A DNA stretch of 64,000 bases from Coprobacillaceae bacterium UN01-12pH3A (GCA_027676805.1 JAQENU010000007.1:1-64000); one strand, 5' to 3'. Positions 44,977-53,986 are shown, counted from the first letter of the stretch. The notes: generated by a model from the sequence alone, not told the origin. A program made the numbers and translations.

Positions 44977-45025
44977 TATTTTTCCTCTTTAATTCACAAT
45001 TAATTATGAAGTGTTTTATATGCTT

Positions 45026-45409
45026 TTATTGTCGGTGTTTCCAATATTCAAATACAGGCAGTTCCGGTTCATCTTGACTCCATGGCATTTCATGTCTTTC
45101 AAAATAGCCTATCACCTTACCATCCGTATCTCTTACCGGCACAAAGAATTCTCTTTCACCAGTCTTGCTATTAAGAAGTTCAAACATTTCCTCTTCACCT
45201 GCATCTGCACGTTTTAAAAATTCTTCAATCTTAATCTTTGAATTTTGATTATGACAATTAAAAAGACTGTTTCCTATTTGAACACGATCGCCATATCTCT
45301 GTTTAGCTGTTTTATTCATATAGCGAACAATATGTTCTCGATCGACAAAAACGATTTCATAAATATAAGCATCTAAAATACTGTTTAATATTTCTTTTGT
45401 TATTTCCAT
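45026..45409 (-). CDS. single-domain PAS protein
   Basis: A 127-residue protein consisting of one PAS domain: ILDAYIYEIVFVDREHIVRY, MNKTAKQRYGDRVQIGNSLF, NCHNQNSKIKIEEFLKRADA and FFVPVRDTDGKVIGYFERHE. No output domain. It may bind haem or flavin and interact with partners, or act as a small sensor; unknown. A GGAG site precedes the start. Confidence 0.75.
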   Translation of the reverse strand: MEITKEILNSILDAYIYEIVFVDREHIVRYMNKTAKQRYGDRVQIGNSLFNCHNQNSKIKIEEFLKRADAGEEEMFELLNSKTGEREFFVPVRDTDGKVIGYFERHEMPWSQDEPELPVFEYWKHRQ

Positions 45410-45604
45410 TTTTTGATCTCCTTTTCTATTTTTATATCTTATGTAAGAATGATAAACTCAGTTATCCTGTTTCTTACTAGATTGGATAACTTTAAAGGCT
45501 AACACATTTATTGAGTACTGTCACAAAACATTTTAAAATATGAACAACAATATAATAGAAATATGGCTAACGTTATATAAATTTTTGTTTATTTCTTTGT
45601 TTTT

Positions 45605-45754
45605 CTATTTTAAATTTCCGTCGTCTTTTAACTCCTGATAGGCTTCTTTTACTCCTGTTTTAACTGCTAACTTTATAATAAAATACAAAATGACGAATAG
45701 CAGTGCTGTTATTGCCATGCTTATTACCATATTTATACTTAGTAAATTCAACAT
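45605..45754 (-). CDS. 49-residue single-pass membrane protein
   Basis: A very short gene with a strong GGGAGGG site. The protein begins MLNLLSINMVISMAITALLF, has one transmembrane helix (about residues 9-30) and a charged tail KTGVKEAYQELKDDGNLK, like the small DUF6019-type proteins of Firmicutes. The frame is open, with no other gene on either strand here. The remaining 195 bases upstream to 45409 show nothing recognisable. Confidence 0.6.
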   Translation of the reverse strand: MLNLLSINMVISMAITALLFVILYFIIKLAVKTGVKEAYQELKDDGNLK

Positions 45755-45805
45755 ATTTAACCCTCCCTATAATATATTTTGATCTTCTGACATATTTCTA
45801 CTATA

Positions 45806-46306
45806 TTAAAGCAATTTATCATAAGCGATTTTTTCACTGCCTTGGAAAACAATGACACCGCATCTAACAAAACCATTTTTTTCAAGAATATGCTGCATTC
45901 GCTTATTAGGAAAATCAGTATCAATGCGGATATAAGGAACTCCTCTATCAAGACAAACTTGTTCAATCAGTCTAAACGCTGTATCTGCTAAGCCAATGCC
46001 GATAAATTCACTATTAAAAGCCATACGATGAACAACTGCATACTCCTGTTTGGCATTCCATGATCCTTTAATGTTGTCATAAGCGGGTTCTCCTGAAAAA
46101 TTAATACACATATATCCTGCAATCTTTCCGTCAATTTTAATCACATACCCAGTTTGATTTTCTATATCTTCAAAGACGGTATCAATATTAGGGTAATTGT
46201 CTGTCCACTGAACAAAACCTTGCTTTTGTTGAAATTTTCTTCCACTTTCAAGAATCTCTCCACATTGTTCAGCTTCTTCTTTTTTAGCAATTTCTATACA
46301 TGTCAT
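45806..46306 (-). CDS. GNAT acetyltransferase
   Basis: A 166-residue GNAT: EAEQCGEILESGRKFQQKQG, GYVIKIDGKIAGYMCINFSG, VVHRMAFNSEFIGIGLADTA (core loop) and VPYIRIDTDFPNKRMQHILE. It resembles the RimI/YjaB-like group. Substrate unknown. A GGTG site precedes the ATG. Confidence 0.8.
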   Translation of the reverse strand: MTCIEIAKKEEAEQCGEILESGRKFQQKQGFVQWTDNYPNIDTVFEDIENQTGYVIKIDGKIAGYMCINFSGEPAYDNIKGSWNAKQEYAVVHRMAFNSEFIGIGLADTAFRLIEQVCLDRGVPYIRIDTDFPNKRMQHILEKNGFVRCGVIVFQGSEKIAYDKLL

Positions 46307-46564
46307 TTATATTCACCTCTATAACCTCTGATTTTTAAGACTCTTTCTATTTAGATTTTATCATAGAAACTTTATATCAACAATTGAAATTAAAAACAGA
46401 TCAAGTTGTTTGATAGGATGGGATTAAATAAAAAACGAATACTATTACATATTCGCTACATTAGATATATAGTGTCAGAACGGATGTATAGAAATTACAC
46501 GCATCCCTCAAAAGAACTGTTGTAATTAGAGTATTCTTTCTTCTTAATCGAATAAGTTGCTCAG

Positions 46565-47025
46565 TTAAGAAAACTTTAATGGCAATACATGTGTATCATA
46601 TCTGTCTTTTAGGTAAATTGAATTTATAAATAGCTCTTTTCCATTTTGTTGTCTATATGCATTGATTTGGGCGAGTACTTGATCTGCCTTTGCCTGTCGA
46701 TTAGTAGGTGGTGAAGTTTCAACAGGCGTTGTTAGCTTAGTAGCCTCACTTGGTTTAGCTGTATTTGATGTACCTGAGCTTGGTTTATCTTGCTTATCGC
46801 TTCTTTCATCTTTTCCTGATGTACTTTATAAATTTTTACTTTCATTCTTAAATGTTGAGATATTGCTGCTCGTACTTTTTGTTTCTGAGCTCTTCTTTCT
46901 CATCATCTACATTGGAGATATCATTATTCTCATTATCTGCTTTATATTTTTGTCCCTTTGATTCCTTATCCTTATCCTCAACTTTGATATCTGAATCAGC
47001 CTTCTTTATTTCATTATAGTCTTAT
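46565..47025 (-). pseudogene. decayed secreted protein with CAP-domain beginning
   Basis: In the 835-base gap 46307-47141, minus-strand pieces read KADSDIKVEDKDKESKGQKY ... DDEKEE, then in another frame KSTSSNISTFKNESKN-stop-STSGKDERSDKQDKPS. The last piece continues PPTNRQAKADQVLAQINAYR QQNGKELF and ends LPLKFS-stop. Low-complexity linker followed by the start of a SCP/CAP domain suggests a truncated extracellular protein with at least one stop and one frameshift. The rest of the gap (46307-46564) shows nothing clear. Confidence 0.55.
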
Positions 47026-47082
47026 TATCTATGTAAAGTCTATTCTTGTAATATATTTCAATTTAAGTTAACATAGATAACT

Positions 47083-47112
47083 CAAAAAAAGCATGACTCA
47101 TAGCGAATCATG
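47083..47112 (-). terminator. terminator after the 47.1-kb gene
   Basis: Stem CATGA / TCATG with an 11-base loop that can extend pairing, followed on the minus strand by CTTTTTTT. Confidence 0.6.
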
Positions 47113-47141
47113 TTTTTACTTACAAAACTGAAATTTGTAAA

Positions 47142-47489
47142 TCAAACAATATTCTCACCCAAGATTATTTTGGGCATTGTGGTTAAACACCTGTTCCAAC
47201 GTTTATAGAATTTTTCTATGCCAAGTTTTCCAACTCTTGCATGAACTGCTTCATTTTCCATCACCCAATACAAGACATATGTTACCTTACCTACATTTCT
47301 TGTAAGACGAATAGGTAATTCTCCCTCTTTAACTGCATTGAAATCTTTTTGTCGGTGAGTACGTTTTATATAGTGTACATCAATAACACCATCTTGCTCC
47401 AAGTAAAATTCCGCTACTTCCCTCATCAGTTCTTCAATTTCATCTAGCTTGGTCAGTTTTGCCTCATATATGCATATTTCATTAAACAT
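47142..47489 (-). CDS. hypothetical protein (ABM/DUF-like)
   Basis: A 115-residue protein beginning MFNEICIYEAKLTKLDEIEE. The alternating pattern (LMREVAEFYLEQDGVIDVHY, GKVTYVLYWVMENEAVHARV) suggests a ferredoxin-like dimeric alpha+beta barrel as in antibiotic biosynthesis monooxygenase-like proteins. Start ATG 47489 with GGAGG 7 bases upstream. It is the last host gene before the integrated element. Function unknown. Confidence 0.6.
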   Translation of the reverse strand: MFNEICIYEAKLTKLDEIEELMREVAEFYLEQDGVIDVHYIKRTHRQKDFNAVKEGELPIRLTRNVGKVTYVLYWVMENEAVHARVGKLGIEKFYKRWNRCLTTMPKIILGENIV

Positions 47490-47586
47490 AAAATACCTCC
47501 ACAAATTCTAATTTATCTATTAAACCCTCTGAAAACGCCGTATTTTCAAGGCGTTTCGCCTGTTTTGTGTTCCAACCTTATGTATC

Positions 47587-47611
47587 TGCCCTTGTTTTTG
47601 CCCTTACGAGC
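47587..47611. repeat. left direct repeat (att core candidate)
   Basis: Begins TGCCCTTG and ends TTTGCCCTTACGAGC. It lies 19 bases downstream of the integrase stop and overlaps the left arm of a 10-bp hairpin (GCCCTTGTTT at 47588-47597 with AAACAAGGGC at 47614-47623). Pairs with 55163-55187 with three differences. Confidence 0.65.
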
Positions 47612-47629
47612 CGAAACAAGGGCAAATTT

Positions 47630-48928
47630 TTATTCTCCACCGACTACCTTATCCAGCAGTCTTGCAGAAGTACGCTTCGCTTCCCTTGTAGCGTGAGCGT
47701 AAATGTTCATCGTGGTACTTACATCGGCGTGTCCGAGTAGCTCCTGCACATCCTTTGGTGCTGCTCCGTTAGAGAGCAGATTGCTTGTGAATGTGTGTCG
47801 GAGCATATGGAAATGGAAATCCTCTAATCCCTCAACCTTTTTGCTTGCCGTCCTACACATAATCCCTACCGTACTCGGCGATTCATACGCCCCGTCAGGT
47901 CTGAGGCAGACAAAGGATATTTCCTTGTAGCTTTCGGGCGTTTCTTCTGTCCTCGGCAGGCTGTAAACCTCGTAGTAAGTACGGTCTTTCTCTTTGACCT
48001 CGACATAGTAGTTGAGGTTGTAAAGTTCCCCGTACTGAAAGCGGTTTTTGTGCTGTTCGGTTTTTGCTGCTCTGAGGATTGCCGCCAGCGTGTCGCAGAA
48101 GTCCACGGTGCGGACTTTCTTCCGCTTTGTCGCCCCTATCTCGGTCTTGTGCCTTGCCCCGTTGTAGCGCATACTGCGGCGCACCGTAAGATACTGCTTG
48201 TCAAGGTTAATGTCCTGCCAAGTCAAGCCGCAGACTTCGCCAATGCGAAGCCCCGTGTAGTAAGCAATCTGAATGGGCAGCAAAGCGGGATTGTCTTTCT
48301 TTTTCAGAAATTCCTCCAGCTTCAAATACTGCTCATGGCTGAGTGTGGGCGTGGAAGCCGTTTCCCCATCCTCGTCTGAGAACAGGTCATAATCCTCTTT
48401 CTTGCCCCGCCATACTACATACTGCATAGGATTAAAGGAAATCAGCCGCTTCGGGAATACCGCAAAGCGGAACGCCCCTTGCAGGACTGCCGAGAATAAC
48501 CGTAAGTACCCTTTGCTGAGTGCTTTTGCGGTTGTACCGTCGGGATTTGTCCCGCCGAAGCTGAGGAAGTCCATATACGCCTGTAAATGGTCGGCGGTGA
48601 CGGTTTTCAGCTTTCGGTTGCCGATAGGGTACTGCTTGATACGGTTGACTGTTCCTTGATATGCCATGACCGTTCCGTTGCTGAGACTGCCGGGCTTTAA
48701 TTCTTCCTCCACCCACATATCCAGTAAGCTGCCCACCGTGGCGTTTTCGGATTTTGCCACGAATTTCTTTTCCTCGTAGTCCTCCATCGCCTTACGGAGC
48801 ATGGCTTCCGTTTCGGCTTTGCTCTCCGTTCCCGCAAACTCCCGTTGAATTTTCCGACCGCTTTCATCTTCGATATAAAAGCGTCCGTACCACTTTTTGC
48901 CTTTCTTTCTTACAGAACCTTTTGCCAT
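47630..48928 (-). CDS. int: tyrosine integrase of the mobile element
   Basis: A 432-residue tyrosine recombinase: an N-terminal AP2-like arm-binding domain ([20 protein letters not shown]), a SAM-like core domain, and a C-terminal catalytic domain with R ([15 protein letters not shown]), H-x-x-R ([14 protein letters not shown]) and the nucleophile tyrosine in [12 protein letters not shown]. Integrates and excises the element at the direct repeats. The coding end lies 19 bases from the left repeat, as usual. Closest in type to Tn916-like element integrases. Confidence 0.9.
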   Translation of the reverse strand: MAKGSVRKKGKKWYGRFYIEDESGRKIQREFAGTESKAETEAMLRKAMEDYEEKKFVAKSENATVGSLLDMWVEEELKPGSLSNGTVMAYQGTVNRIKQYPIGNRKLKTVTADHLQAYMDFLSFGGTNPDGTTAKALSKGYLRLFSAVLQGAFRFAVFPKRLISFNPMQYVVWRGKKEDYDLFSDEDGETASTPTLSHEQYLKLEEFLKKKDNPALLPIQIAYYTGLRIGEVCGLTWQDINLDKQYLTVRRSMRYNGARHKTEIGATKRKKVRTVDFCDTLAAILRAAKTEQHKNRFQYGELYNLNYYVEVKEKDRTYYEVYSLPRTEETPESYKEISFVCLRPDGAYESPSTVGIMCRTASKKVEGLEDFHFHMLRHTFTSNLLSNGAAPKDVQELLGHADVSTTMNIYAHATREAKRTSARLLDKVVGGE

Positions 48929-49036
48929 AGATAAAAATTCTCCTTTCTATCCGTGGCAATCGGGACTTATGACTATGGTGTGCGTAAAGTAATAGCGTCA
49001 CTTGTGCCGATTGGTTTCAATCGGCATTTTTAATTG

Positions 49037-49702
49037 TCAAGGTGCCACGGAATTTTCTTTTTCGGTAAGCCTTGCTTCGGCTTCCGCTACTATCCCGAAA
49101 AGGTCGCCCATAGAAACCTTTGTGCGTCCCTCATCGTAGATATGTAAAATTCCGTCCAAAAAACGCTTCATATCTTCGACAGGCAGTTCCATCTCTTTGC
49201 GGTAAACACGCTCGGTAATTGCGCCCGATTCAATCGCATAGCGTTTGAGCGACTGTTTCAGCCCCTCGTCCTCCGCCACACGGTCAACCTCCGCCATAGC
49301 GTCAGCAAAATGGTGGCAAAGCACAGAATACAGGTCAATCATCTTGCAAAGAAAAGTTGTCAAAAGCTGCTGGTGCGGCTCGCCCTTTACGGCAGAGGAA
49401 ACTGTATCCAGATACTTTTTGATATGCTCCTCCATCTCTTTGGAGCAGAGCGTTCTGCTGTCATATTCCTTTTCTTCGGAAAGTCCTGTCAGCCATTCGG
49501 GAGTGGTAAGCAACGCTTCCGCCAGCCCGTTGATGATCATGGTGCGCTTTGGGTCAACACCGTCCGCTTCATACCGTTGAATGGTGGATTTGTTCACGCC
49601 GATACGCTTGCCGAGTTCGGGCATTGTGAGATTCAACTCTGTTCGGCGTTCCTTTACCCGTTCGCCGACTTGTTTTGCGGTGAATGTAATTTCTTCTTTC
49701 AA
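49037..49702 (-). CDS. XRE-family regulator of the element
   Basis: A 221-residue protein with a Cro/CI helix-turn-helix (VKERRTELNLTMPELGKRIG, VNKSTIQRYEADG) and a long helical C-terminus. The start is uncertain: TTG 49702 has AGGAGGTG eight bases upstream; GTG 49711 would lie inside the Shine-Dalgarno. It probably represses the divergent excisionase promoter through GTTGCAAAA-type sites. Confidence 0.8.
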   Translation of the reverse strand: MKEEITFTAKQVGERVKERRTELNLTMPELGKRIGVNKSTIQRYEADGVDPKRTMIINGLAEALLTTPEWLTGLSEEKEYDSRTLCSKEMEEHIKKYLDTVSSAVKGEPHQQLLTTFLCKMIDLYSVLCHHFADAMAEVDRVAEDEGLKQSLKRYAIESGAITERVYRKEMELPVEDMKRFLDGILHIYDEGRTKVSMGDLFGIVAEAEARLTEKENSVAP

Positions 49703-49805
49703 GGTTTTCACCTCCTGTCGAATATAAGTATAGCACGCAAAAACTTATTTTGCAACTATTTTCTTGATAAAATCTAAAAATATTTTTAATAGGTTGCAAA
49801 ACGGG

Positions 49806-49834
49806 TTGACAAGACATAGCAAAATAAGTATAAT
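49806..49834 (+). promoter_or_regulatory. consensus promoter for excisionase and relaxase
   Basis: -35 TTGACA (49806-49811), exact 17-base spacer, -10 TATAAT (49829-49834). Flanked by GTTGCAAAAC at 49793-49802 (partly against the -35) and GTTGCAAAAT at 49847-49856, and an inverted copy at 49747-49756; a fourth copy lies at 50241-50250. These look like operators of the XRE protein. Confidence 0.85.
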
Positions 49835-49882
49835 AAGGAATGCAAGGTTGCAAAATGAGTTCTTTTGAAAGGAGAGGATTGA

Positions 49883-50098
49883 ATGAACAACATTAAAATG
49901 GGCTTAACCATTGAGGAAGCCGCCGAATGTACGGGTATCGGCAGAAATACCATGCGGAAGCTGGTGGACTGGGGCAAGCTGCCTGTCTTAAAGGTCGGAC
50001 GCAAGGCGATTATCCGCAGGGATACGCTGGAGCGTTTTATGACCGCCAATCAGGGCAGGAATCTGCTCAGTCAGAACGATGTACGCAAGGTGGAGTAA
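49883..50098 (+). CDS. xis: excisionase / helix-turn-helix domain protein
   Basis: A 71-residue protein with the MerR-like winged helix of the Tn916-Xis/DUF3853-type excisionases: GLTIEEAAECTGIGRNTMRK, LVDWGKLPVLKVGRKAIIRR, DTLERFMTANQGR. It should bend the element ends to favour excision. Strong GAAAGGAG site; preceded by a perfect promoter. Confidence 0.85.
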   Translation: MNNIKMGLTIEEAAECTGIGRNTMRKLVDWGKLPVLKVGRKAIIRRDTLERFMTANQGRNLLSQNDVRKVE

Positions 50099-50126
50099 CT
50101 GTTCTTTAAGCCCTCGGCGTTTGAGA

Positions 50127-50177
50127 GCGAAATACACCCCTCGCACAAATCTTCGATTTGTACTCTGGGTATTTCGC
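50127..50177. promoter_or_regulatory. candidate origin of transfer (oriT)
   Basis: Nested inverted repeats in the 184-base gap before the relaxase gene: outer arms GCGAAATAC (50127-50135) and GTATTTCGC (50169-50177), inner hairpin ACAAATC-TTC-GATTTGT (50145-50161). MobL/MobQ relaxases are typically encoded next to such hairpin-type nic regions. The exact nick site cannot be read without comparison. Confidence 0.55.
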
Positions 50178-50282
50178 CCCTGCGGGGAGCTGGCTGTCCC
50201 GCCTGCTAACGCCGCCGAAACAGCGGTAACCGTCAGGACGGTTGCAAAATGAGAACGATATATTTCTAAGAAAGGTTAGAGT

Positions 50283-51692
50283 ATGGCAAGACACAGCTTC
50301 ATACAGATGTCGAAGCTGCCGAATGTCAAAGGACGGATTTCCTATATTACAAGCCATGCAAGACAGGAAAACCTTTATGCCACCTACCGCACCGCCGATA
50401 ATGAATTTTGGAACAATCTCGCAAGGGAGAGCCAGCAGGAATTTAAGCGAAGCGGCGCAGAGGGAAAATGTATTGAAGCAAGGGAACTGATTATTGCCCT
50501 GCATGAAGTCTATACGCAGTATGAGCCGCAGCAGGTACTTGAAGATTTCACCGAGGAATTTCACAAGCGGTACGGTGTGGAATGTGTATCGGCGTTGCAC
50601 CATAACAAGCGCAAGACCAATTACCACATCCATCTGATTTTCAGCGAAAGGAAGCTGCTTGCCGAACCCGAAATCAAGATTGCCACCCGAAGCGTTTTCT
50701 TTGATGAAACAGGCAAGCGGGTACGCACTAAAAAGGAAATCACAAACGAGGACGGTAAAATACGAGAGGGCTGTACCATCATCAAAAAGGGAGAGGTTTA
50801 CGAAAGCCACTTGTTCACCGTAAAGGATGACCGTTTCAAGAGCGAGCCTTTTCTTCGGGAGGTAAAAGAAGTTTATACAGACCTTATTAACCGCCACATT
50901 TCCGACCCCGAACAGCAATTAAAGGTATTCGATAAAAACAGCGTGTATCTTCCAACAAAGAAAATCGGCAAGCGCAATCCGAGAGAGGAAGAAATCAAAG
51001 CCGACAATGCCGCAAGACAGGAATGGAACAGGACGGCGGATATGGCACTCATATCGGGGATTGATGAGACAAAGATACTGGAAATCAAACAAGCTGAGAT
51101 ACACGACAAAGTAAGCCAGTCTATCCGCAAAAGCGGCTGGCTGCCTAATCTGTTCCGCAGTATCGTGAGCAAAGCAAAGGAATTTCTGCAAAACCTTGTC
51201 CGTGAACACGGTATGCCGCCCAAGCCAACGCTCAGTATTGATATGGCAGAGTTCCGCACGATGCAGGATTTGATGATACGGGTGCAGGACGAGGCAAGGA
51301 CAATCCGTAGCTTGCAGGAGAAAGTCCCCAAGTTAAAAGAACAGCTTTCCGAAATAAAGGGCGTTTTCAAAGGCAAAGAGCGAAAAGCTCTTGATGAGCA
51401 GATAAAGCAGACGGAGCAGGAAATATCCGAAAGGCTGGATAAACTTCCCAATACGCTCAAAGAGGACGGTTATCCCGATGTGCAGGCGTTTATGGCAACC
51501 TACAGAGAAGCTGAAGCCGTTGTGGAACAATACAACCGCAGCCTTGCCGAGTGGGAGCGACAGGTCAAGGAAAAGAGCAGACCGCCCAAACCGCCCGAAA
51601 AAGTAAGTGTCCGAAACAGGCTTAGGCAGTTACAGGAGCAAGGCAGACAGCAGAAGCCACAAAAGAAATCCTTTGACAGAGACAGCCGATAG
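50283..51692 (+). CDS. mobL: MobA/MobL-family relaxase
   Basis: A 469-residue relaxase. N-terminal HUH-type domain: FIQMSKLPNVKGRISYITSH, and the histidine motif ALHHNKRKTNYHIHLIFSER around residue 110-120 (H-x-H). Middle and C-terminal coiled coils (residues about 290-460) are typical of MobQ-type proteins. It nicks oriT and leads single-strand transfer with a helper conjugation system. Starts MARHSFIQM; the ribosome binding site AAAGGTTAGAG is modest. It follows an oriT-like hairpin. Confidence 0.9.
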   Translation: MARHSFIQMSKLPNVKGRISYITSHARQENLYATYRTADNEFWNNLARESQQEFKRSGAEGKCIEARELIIALHEVYTQYEPQQVLEDFTEEFHKRYGVECVSALHHNKRKTNYHIHLIFSERKLLAEPEIKIATRSVFFDETGKRVRTKKEITNEDGKIREGCTIIKKGEVYESHLFTVKDDRFKSEPFLREVKEVYTDLINRHISDPEQQLKVFDKNSVYLPTKKIGKRNPREEEIKADNAARQEWNRTADMALISGIDETKILEIKQAEIHDKVSQSIRKSGWLPNLFRSIVSKAKEFLQNLVREHGMPPKPTLSIDMAEFRTMQDLMIRVQDEARTIRSLQEKVPKLKEQLSEIKGVFKGKERKALDEQIKQTEQEISERLDKLPNTLKEDGYPDVQAFMATYREAEAVVEQYNRSLAEWERQVKEKSRPPKPPEKVSVRNRLRQLQEQGRQQKPQKKSFDRDSR

Positions 51693-51702
51693 GCATAGAA
51701 AA

Positions 51703-51738
51703 ACCGCCGCTATGGTGTTACCCATAATCGGCGGCTTA
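51703..51738 (+). terminator. hairpin after the relaxase gene
   Basis: Stem CCGCCG / CGGCGG with a long internal loop; poor T tract, so it may be a terminator or a boundary hairpin between converging transcripts. Confidence 0.4.
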
Positions 51739-51747
51739 CATAGTTAA

Positions 51748-51939
51748 TTAGCGTTCCTTCTTTTGAATGACAGTTATCTGCAAACCCTTTGCGCTGATGA
51801 GCGTTTCCTGCCTACATTTCGGGCAGTAGAGAGGAAAGTTTTTTAGAATGGTATCCTCCCGTATTTTATTGTGCGTTTTTCTGCCACAGATGGGGCAGAT
51901 TATCCATTCTGTAAAATCATAACCTTTTTCTTTATTCAT
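51748..51939 (-). CDS. cysteine-rich KTR-type small protein
   Basis: A 63-residue protein with two CxxC pairs, WIICPICGRKTHNKIREDTI and FPLYCPKCRQETLI, matching the 'cysteine-rich KTR' proteins common in Gram-positive mobile elements. Probably a zinc ribbon; role unknown. Start at 51939 chosen because the upstream extension lies inside the next gene. Confidence 0.7.
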   Translation of the reverse strand: MNKEKGYDFTEWIICPICGRKTHNKIREDTILKNFPLYCPKCRQETLISAKGLQITVIQKKER

Positions 51940-52864
51940 GGAAATCACTTCTCTGGTCTTGATACATCTCATTATTCATAATTTCTGGATTTCCCCCAAC
52001 AAACGCTTTTGCCGCTTCTTCATCGCCCTGAAGCTGCCACATAAACCATGCGGTTACATAGCCGCCTGCTTTATACATCATATCGTCATGTGTCATACCA
52101 ACTCTTCTTGCCATAACTTTGGGAGAAGTGATTTTATCGTACATCTTATTCATTTCAGCTATTGGTATAACGATTTCCGTTTCAAAATCACCGCTGGTTC
52201 CTGCAAGCATTAGAATAGGGCAATTCACCTTTGCAGAATCATAAGGATAGTCTGTTGTCTGTTCAGCGGTTTTTTCACTTACGGGAGATAGCGGCACCGC
52301 AGTTTTGAAATAATGACTTTCCTCAAACATAGTGATAGTCCGCAGAGTTGCAGCCCCACCCTGAGAAAATCCTGTAATGCCTATATTCTCCACATCAATT
52401 TTACCATAGAAAATGCTATCTCTGTTTTCATTCTCTCCGAGCAAATAGTTAAGCGTTTTTATTGTCGTTTCACCTTTGCCTGTCCCTTTGTCCTGCGTTC
52501 CGATGACAATAAATCCCCAAGAAGCTAATTGCTCAAATACAGGCTCATATTTTGTCGCTTTGAACCCTGTGCCATTTACCACAAGTATCAACGGATACTG
52601 TTTATCGGTCGTTTCAAGCTCACTCGGATAATAAATCGTGTATTTTTTGATTGGGTCTTCCGCTTTGACTGTTTCCTTTGAAGTTTCGTAGCTTCCGATT
52701 TGCAGATATTTGCTCTCTATCTCTCCACCGGTTTCAATTTTCTCATTGTACCCTTTATGTACGGTGGGAGCATTGTCTGCCCATAAATACAAGATTACAA
52801 GAGCCGCTATGATAATCAAAATAATGATGCCTATTATCTTTAGAATTTTTAACAGAACTTTCAT
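51932..52864 (-). CDS. membrane-anchored alpha/beta hydrolase
   Basis: A 310-residue protein starting MKVLLKILKIIGIIILIIIA (one N-terminal membrane anchor). The alpha/beta-hydrolase core shows PLILVVNGTGFKATKYEPVF (oxyanion region), GFIVIGTQDKGTGKG, the nucleophile elbow GFSQGGAATLRTI, and a late histidine in RVGMTHDDMMYKA. Extracellular orientation is likely. Resembles PET-hydrolase/chlorophyllase-like lipases; substrate unknown. GGGGG precedes the ATG. Together with the next hydrolase it forms the cargo. Confidence 0.75.
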   Translation of the reverse strand: MKVLLKILKIIGIIILIIIAALVILYLWADNAPTVHKGYNEKIETGGEIESKYLQIGSYETSKETVKAEDPIKKYTIYYPSELETTDKQYPLILVVNGTGFKATKYEPVFEQLASWGFIVIGTQDKGTGKGETTIKTLNYLLGENENRDSIFYGKIDVENIGITGFSQGGAATLRTITMFEESHYFKTAVPLSPVSEKTAEQTTDYPYDSAKVNCPILMLAGTSGDFETEIVIPIAEMNKMYDKITSPKVMARRVGMTHDDMMYKAGGYVTAWFMWQLQGDEEAAKAFVGGNPEIMNNEMYQDQRSDFHE

Positions 52865-52877
52865 TATACCCCCCCAT

Positions 52878-53858
52878 TCATCCCACTGGCATATATCTGT
52901 CAAGATATTCCTCGACAGCGTTCATGTACTGCTCGTATATCTTATCATCATTTTGCAGTCCGTGTCCCGAATGGGGCATTTCAAAATATTGATAATCTAC
53001 ACCGCTTTCTTTCAGAGCATTTACCAAATGTGCAGCACTCTTAAACGGACACACACGGTCGTGAGCGCCGTAGGCAATCACGCTGGGTACGCTGTTTTCA
53101 TCAATCCACATAAATGCGGAAATCGGTTTAATGATTTCATCATATTCCGGCGTATCAAGAATACTTACATCTATCTCCGTTCCCAGCATAACACTGAATA
53201 ATCCTGCCGCCGCCTTTCGGCTCTCGTCAGTGTCCCGATCAAGTCCGTACACACCCCAGTCGCTTCGGTAAAAGCTCGACGGGCCGACTGCCTCAAACAT
53301 CATTTTTACGGGGACAGGGGAATCCGCCGCATTTCTGTAAGCATAGAGCATAGCGAGTGTACCGCCTGCCGAACCTCCCGATATTGCCATGCTGTCAATA
53401 TGGTATCCGAGCCTTTCCGCCGCTGCAACGACCTTCGGCATAGCTTCTTTGATTTCCTTTGACTGAGAATATACGCTTTTATCGTTGTCATCGGTGCGTA
53501 GCGTATAGTTGATTCCCGCCGCAACATAGCCTTTGGAACACAGCCACGCAAGCATTTCAGCATCGCCCGATTTGTCTCCCGATGTAAATCCGCCTGCATG
53601 AAGATAAACCACCAAACCGTAGCTTTCCTTACCGCCGTTTGTGGGAACATACAGGTCAAACTTATTTGCGTCTCCATCTCCGTAGGCAATGTCTTTATAA
53701 ACCTTTCCGATTTCATCCGTCATTTGAACGGAATATTCTTTTGCCCATGACGGCTTAATCGCAAATTTTGATACGACTCCAATTCCGAAAGAAACAATGA
53801 ATGCCAATATACAGATAAATACAAACATGCCTTTGCCCTTCTTTTTTTCACTTCTCAT
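52878..53858 (-). CDS. membrane-anchored alpha/beta hydrolase (esterase/lipase type)
   Basis: A 326-residue protein with an N-terminal membrane helix (KGMFVFICILAFIVSFGIGV). Hormone-sensitive-lipase-like motifs: LVVYLHAGGFTSGDKSGDAE (oxyanion hole), AISGGSAGGTLAMLYAYRNA (nucleophile Ser), SVIAYGAHDRVCPFKSAAHL (Asp) and MPHSGHGLQNDD (His). Probably an external or membrane-bound esterase. Overlaps the upstream small gene by four bases (ATGA). TetR-controlled promoter upstream. Confidence 0.8.
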   Translation of the reverse strand: MRSEKKKGKGMFVFICILAFIVSFGIGVVSKFAIKPSWAKEYSVQMTDEIGKVYKDIAYGDGDANKFDLYVPTNGGKESYGLVVYLHAGGFTSGDKSGDAEMLAWLCSKGYVAAGINYTLRTDDNDKSVYSQSKEIKEAMPKVVAAAERLGYHIDSMAISGGSAGGTLAMLYAYRNAADSPVPVKMMFEAVGPSSFYRSDWGVYGLDRDTDESRKAAAGLFSVMLGTEIDVSILDTPEYDEIIKPISAFMWIDENSVPSVIAYGAHDRVCPFKSAAHLVNALKESGVDYQYFEMPHSGHGLQNDDKIYEQYMNAVEEYLDRYMPVG

Positions 53859-53986
53859 AGGAAATTACCTCCGAACATTGTTCCTCCAAGCAGGAGGTTC
53901 ATAACCCCCCGAACTGCCAGCCGCCCTAAAACGATGGCGACAATAACGATTACCAGTAAGATAATCAACCGTTTTTGCGTAAGTGT
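53855..53986 (-). CDS. 43-residue membrane protein
   Basis: Starts MTLTQKRLIILLVIVIVAIV, one membrane helix followed by RLAVRGVMNLLLGGTMFGGN. It is translationally coupled to the esterase gene (ATGA overlap). Small membrane partners of this type often accompany exported hydrolases; function unknown. The earlier frame start (54046) lacks a ribosome binding site. Confidence 0.5.
   Translation of the reverse strand, partial: TLTQKRLIILLVIVIVAIVLGRLAVRGVMNLLLGGTMFGGNFL

Noticed and set aside
46400..46560. Possible small RNA or regulatory region
   Set aside because: Only weak, short inverted repeats; nothing beyond what AT-rich sequence gives by chance.
49310..49777. Plus-strand frame of 155 codons opposite the XRE gene
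   Set aside because: Shadow of the real gene: no ribosome binding site, no protein-like pattern, complementary to a clear helix-turn-helix frame.
50106..50918. Minus-strand 270-codon frame opposite the relaxase
   Set aside because: It overlaps the oriT hairpin and the HUH motif coding strand; composition is Cys/Phe-rich as in antisense shadows.
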